Source: Halictus rubicundus (lineage: Eukaryota; Arthropoda; Insecta; Hymenoptera; Halictidae). Taken from it: a stretch of DNA of 64,000 nucleotides. Every line of letters starts with the position of its first letter. The first letter of the stretch is position 1. The notes under the pieces are model-generated. The model had not been told where the DNA came from. It was given only the letters and a program-made list of their open reading frames with translations, and did not search any database. The position numbers and the translations under genes are program-made. The DNA lies in NCBI RefSeq assembly GCF_050948215.1, contig NC_135149.1:14923001-14987000 (forward strand), in the 5' to 3' direction. Below are positions 62,020-64,000 of the stretch, piece after piece.

Positions 62020-62267
62020 CAAAAAATTAAACTTAAATATATGATACCACATAGTTTCTCAAATGTCATTCTTACTAATCAATCACAACAATAATTTTGA
62101 ATATTAAACTGACAAAGAATAGACAAATCTAAAAAATCTAAATTAAAATTCAAAAATTAAATATATAATACCACATAGTTGCTCAAATGTCATTCTTACT
62201 ATTCAATCGCAACAAAACTTCTGAGTGAGTTAAACTGACAAAGAATAGGCAAATCTTAATATGAAAC
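62020..62267. repeat. Tandem duplication, period 124 bp
   Basis: ATACCACATAGTTTCTCAAA at 62044 recurs as ATACCACATAGTTGCTCAAA at 62168. Both continue with TGTCATTCTTACTA, CAATC, CAACA and TTAAACTGACAAAGAATAGR. Confidence 0.85.
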
Positions 62268-62453
62268 TGAGCTAATTAGCATGTATTATTTATTTGTTAG
62301 ATTCTTAGAGATTACGGTGTTCTGTAATAGGATTCCATATTTTTCTTTCCTCAATTAAAACGAACAGGAATAAATAATCGGTCCTCACTGACAGCGTTAA
62401 GAAATGTAGATGTGGATGGTTGCTTGGTAGCAATGCATTGTGTCATTTTGTAG

Positions 62454-62702
62454 CAAAACTACGAAGGCGGTAGTGGTTCTCCGAGTGCTGAAATGGAGCA
62501 AGCTGTACAAGCAGTATTCAATGCGACGAAAGATCTTCGACAACAGCTTTGCGCGACCGCGATGGAGCAGATGGCTGATCTAGGCCAGGTGACCAAAGCG
62601 GGTCTGGAACTCGTGTCCACGATCAAGAATCTCGCTCTGGCCAACGACATCAATAGCTTCGAAGAGACAAAATTTGAGGAGTACCTCGACCACATTGTCG
62701 AA
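62454..62702 (+). CDS. alpha-Catulin: alpha-Catulin exon
   Basis: The acceptor is CATTTTGTAG and the donor GTAAGT at 62703; 83 codons, phase 0 at both ends. It encodes QNYEGGSGSPSAEMEQAVQA, VFNATKDLRQQLCATAMEQM, ADLGQVTKAGLELVSTIKNL and ALANDINSFEETKFEEYLDH, IVE. This region corresponds to the linker and helical segment before the second conserved half of catulin. It is less conserved than its neighbours, but position, phase and helical pattern fit. The Gly/Ser-rich start is probably a flexible linker. Confidence 0.9.
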
Positions 62703-63343
62703 GTAAGTGCCTTACGACTTTTCGAAATTTTATCGATGATTTATTTTACCTTTAACGCTGCACGTCTTGTTTAACGAAGACAAATACGATTCAGTGTTAC
62801 CTGCTAATTCGGCGACTCTTGAAAATATAACAACAATAATAATTATTTAAGTGGGATTGGACGTCCAATTTTATCGATACAAATTGTATAAAATATATAC
62901 AAATAAAATATGAATTTTTCTTCTGTCTAGAGTGATAGTTAATACATCGTTCTAATTAACAAAGAAATATAAACTATATTTTCATACAACAGAGATATTC
63001 TCTCGGACGATTCGCTTTACGTTTATACAGAGTGACCTTATTAAGATTAACCTGATCATGATTATTTTAATTTGGATTGATGTAGTATATTTAAGAAAAT
63101 TAATGCAAAATGTGAAATTGAATTCTTCATTATTCAAGAAGATAAAATATGAATTTCATATGTACTAAATTATTGTCTTTCGTGTAACGATAAATGTGTC
63201 CGCGAATGACGATAAAATATTGTTTCATTTTAGAACTTTGTAATTGTATTTTCGTACTATGCAGACAGATGTGCAATCGGCGCATAGCTGTTACTTTACG
63301 AATGCGCACAGAATCCACGAGTTATTAATCTATACGTTAACAG
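62703..63343 (+). other. Intron (641 bp)
   Basis: AT-rich, from GTAAGTGCC to TATACGTTAACAG. Nothing else is seen in it. Confidence 0.9.
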
Positions 63344-63503
63344 GTGTGCAGAATAATCAGACACGTTGCGCCGACGGAGACACTCTCAGTTTCAGCGAAG
63401 TTCACAGCAATTAATTTGAAAATGTACGGTCCCCAAGTGCTGACAGCGGCGCGAACGTTGGCAAGGCATCCGACTAGCAAAATCGCGAAAGAGAATCTGG
63501 AAG
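63344..63503 (+). CDS. alpha-Catulin: alpha-Catulin exon
   Basis: It is bounded by TTAACAG and the donor GTAATA at 63504; phase 0 in, phase 1 out. It encodes VCRIIRHVAPTETLSVSAKF, TAINLKMYGPQVLTAARTLA and RHPTSKIAKENLE. C(R)..RH(I/V)..TE.L......A......GPQV..AA.TLA.HP.SKIAKENLEVF is the conserved catulin and alpha-catenin-like block. Confidence 0.95.
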
Positions 63504-63759
63504 GTAATAGAACTCATAATTAACAAGATAAATTCTGTCGTTAAAGACGAAATTCAATCATCGGAATTAATAAAACTTTGTTATCAATTGTTGCAATTTT
63601 TCATAGTTTTACGACATTGAAAAATACCCCCTTTCAAAACTCACCTGGAAATTCAGTATTAATATAATGTATATTTAAAAAATATTTAATAATTCCGGAA
63701 TAATTATAGTAAAACTATTCGAACCACTCAGTATTATACTTTATTATACTGTGTTTCAG
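63504..63759 (+). other. Intron (256 bp)
   Basis: Short AT-rich intron ending TACTGTGTTTCAG. No other content. Confidence 0.92.
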
Positions 63760-63878
63760 TATTCGCCGATATGTGGCAATGGCTGATGAATGACGTGACA
63801 TCGGTCGCAAAGGATGTGCTCGAATTACATCAGAACCGACCGGAGAAGCAAGTATACATGTCCTTGCCACGACCAGGA
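63760..63878 (+). CDS. alpha-Catulin: alpha-Catulin exon (last one in window)
   Basis: The acceptor is GTGTTTCAG and the donor GTAAGT at 63879. Phase 1 in (completing Val of NLEVF), phase 0 out; 40 codons. It encodes VFADMWQWLMNDVTSVAKDV, LELHQNRPEKQVYMSLPRPG. The VF...W......(D/E)V..L.....(D/N)......Y.SLP(R/K)P pattern is a catulin hallmark. The remaining C-terminal exons lie beyond 64000. Confidence 0.95.
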
Positions 63879-63909
63879 GTAAGTGCACTTTTACAATGGT
63901 TTGCATCTA

Positions 63910-64000
63910 CAGTGATTTCTCTATATATGTCGCCAAGGCCTGGATGATATACGTCGCGGAATTATCCCCACTACCGGGCCACGAAGCTCGAGAGGCCTCG
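63910..64000 (-). mobile_element. MITE family A, copy 10 (cut by window end)
   Basis: TA followed by CAGTGATTTCTCTATATATG, then GCCAAGGCCTGGATGATA and GAATTATCCCCACTACC. It is in the same orientation as copy 7 and begins 31 bases beyond the last exon's end. The window ends within its interior. Confidence 0.88.

Larger units (their letters stand above)
60215..62453 (+). other. Intron (2.2 kb)
   Basis: It contains two local tandem repeats (60411-60640 and 62020-62267). The rest is AT-rich, with a moderately GC-rich part at 60820-61210. No gene seen. Confidence 0.88.

Overview
The window is a piece of insect nuclear genome, most likely from a hymenopteran such as an ant, bee or wasp. I base that on CpG-rich unique sequence mixed with AT-rich introns, GT/AG-spliced exons, and a dense population of small TA- and TTAA-flanked DNA-transposon derivatives. 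The species assignment is an inference. There are no bacterial genes, no CRISPR array and no RNA gene that I can support.

One host gene explains almost all of the real coding sequence: an alpha-catulin orthologue (vinculin/alpha-catenin superfamily; CTNNAL1 in mammals, alpha-Catulin in flies), on the + strand and running out of the right end. Seven consecutive internal exons (28295-28484, 52346-52623, 52987-53223, 59951-60214, 62454-62702, 63344-63503, 63760-63878) join in phase and match catulin residue by residue, from the N-terminal vinculin-type bundle to the SLPRPG segment in the middle of the protein. A probable first coding exon (1058-1123, ending in phase 0 at a good donor) follows a GA-repeat-rich leader and lies 27 kb upstream. 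The short exon expected between them, carrying the family's N-terminal LEI..EQTL..PLV motif, was not found. The window therefore carries about 520 residues of a protein that is usually 700-800 aa.

Region by region: 1-1057 is the candidate promoter and 5' UTR. 1124-28294 is a giant first intron with MITEs, tandem duplications, a 45-bp minisatellite and a mariner copy whose transposase has lost its catalytic domain but keeps an open frame. 28485-52345 is a second giant intron (23.9 kb) with more MITEs. From 52346 to 63878 the exons cluster with introns of 0.26-6.7 kb.

The accessory content is almost entirely non-autonomous DNA transposons. Family A (CAGTGA..TCTC.ATATATG ends, TA flanks, pogo/Tc1-like by inference) has ten copies plus a solo end. 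Family B (CAGTAAA ends) has two copies. Family C (GGGTAAGGGACCC ends) has three. Two long inverted repeats have CAGGGTG/CAGGGCG ends, and several TTAA-flanked families look piggyBac-like. One TTAA element contains a nested family A element. These repeats contain open frames on several strands that should not be read as genes.
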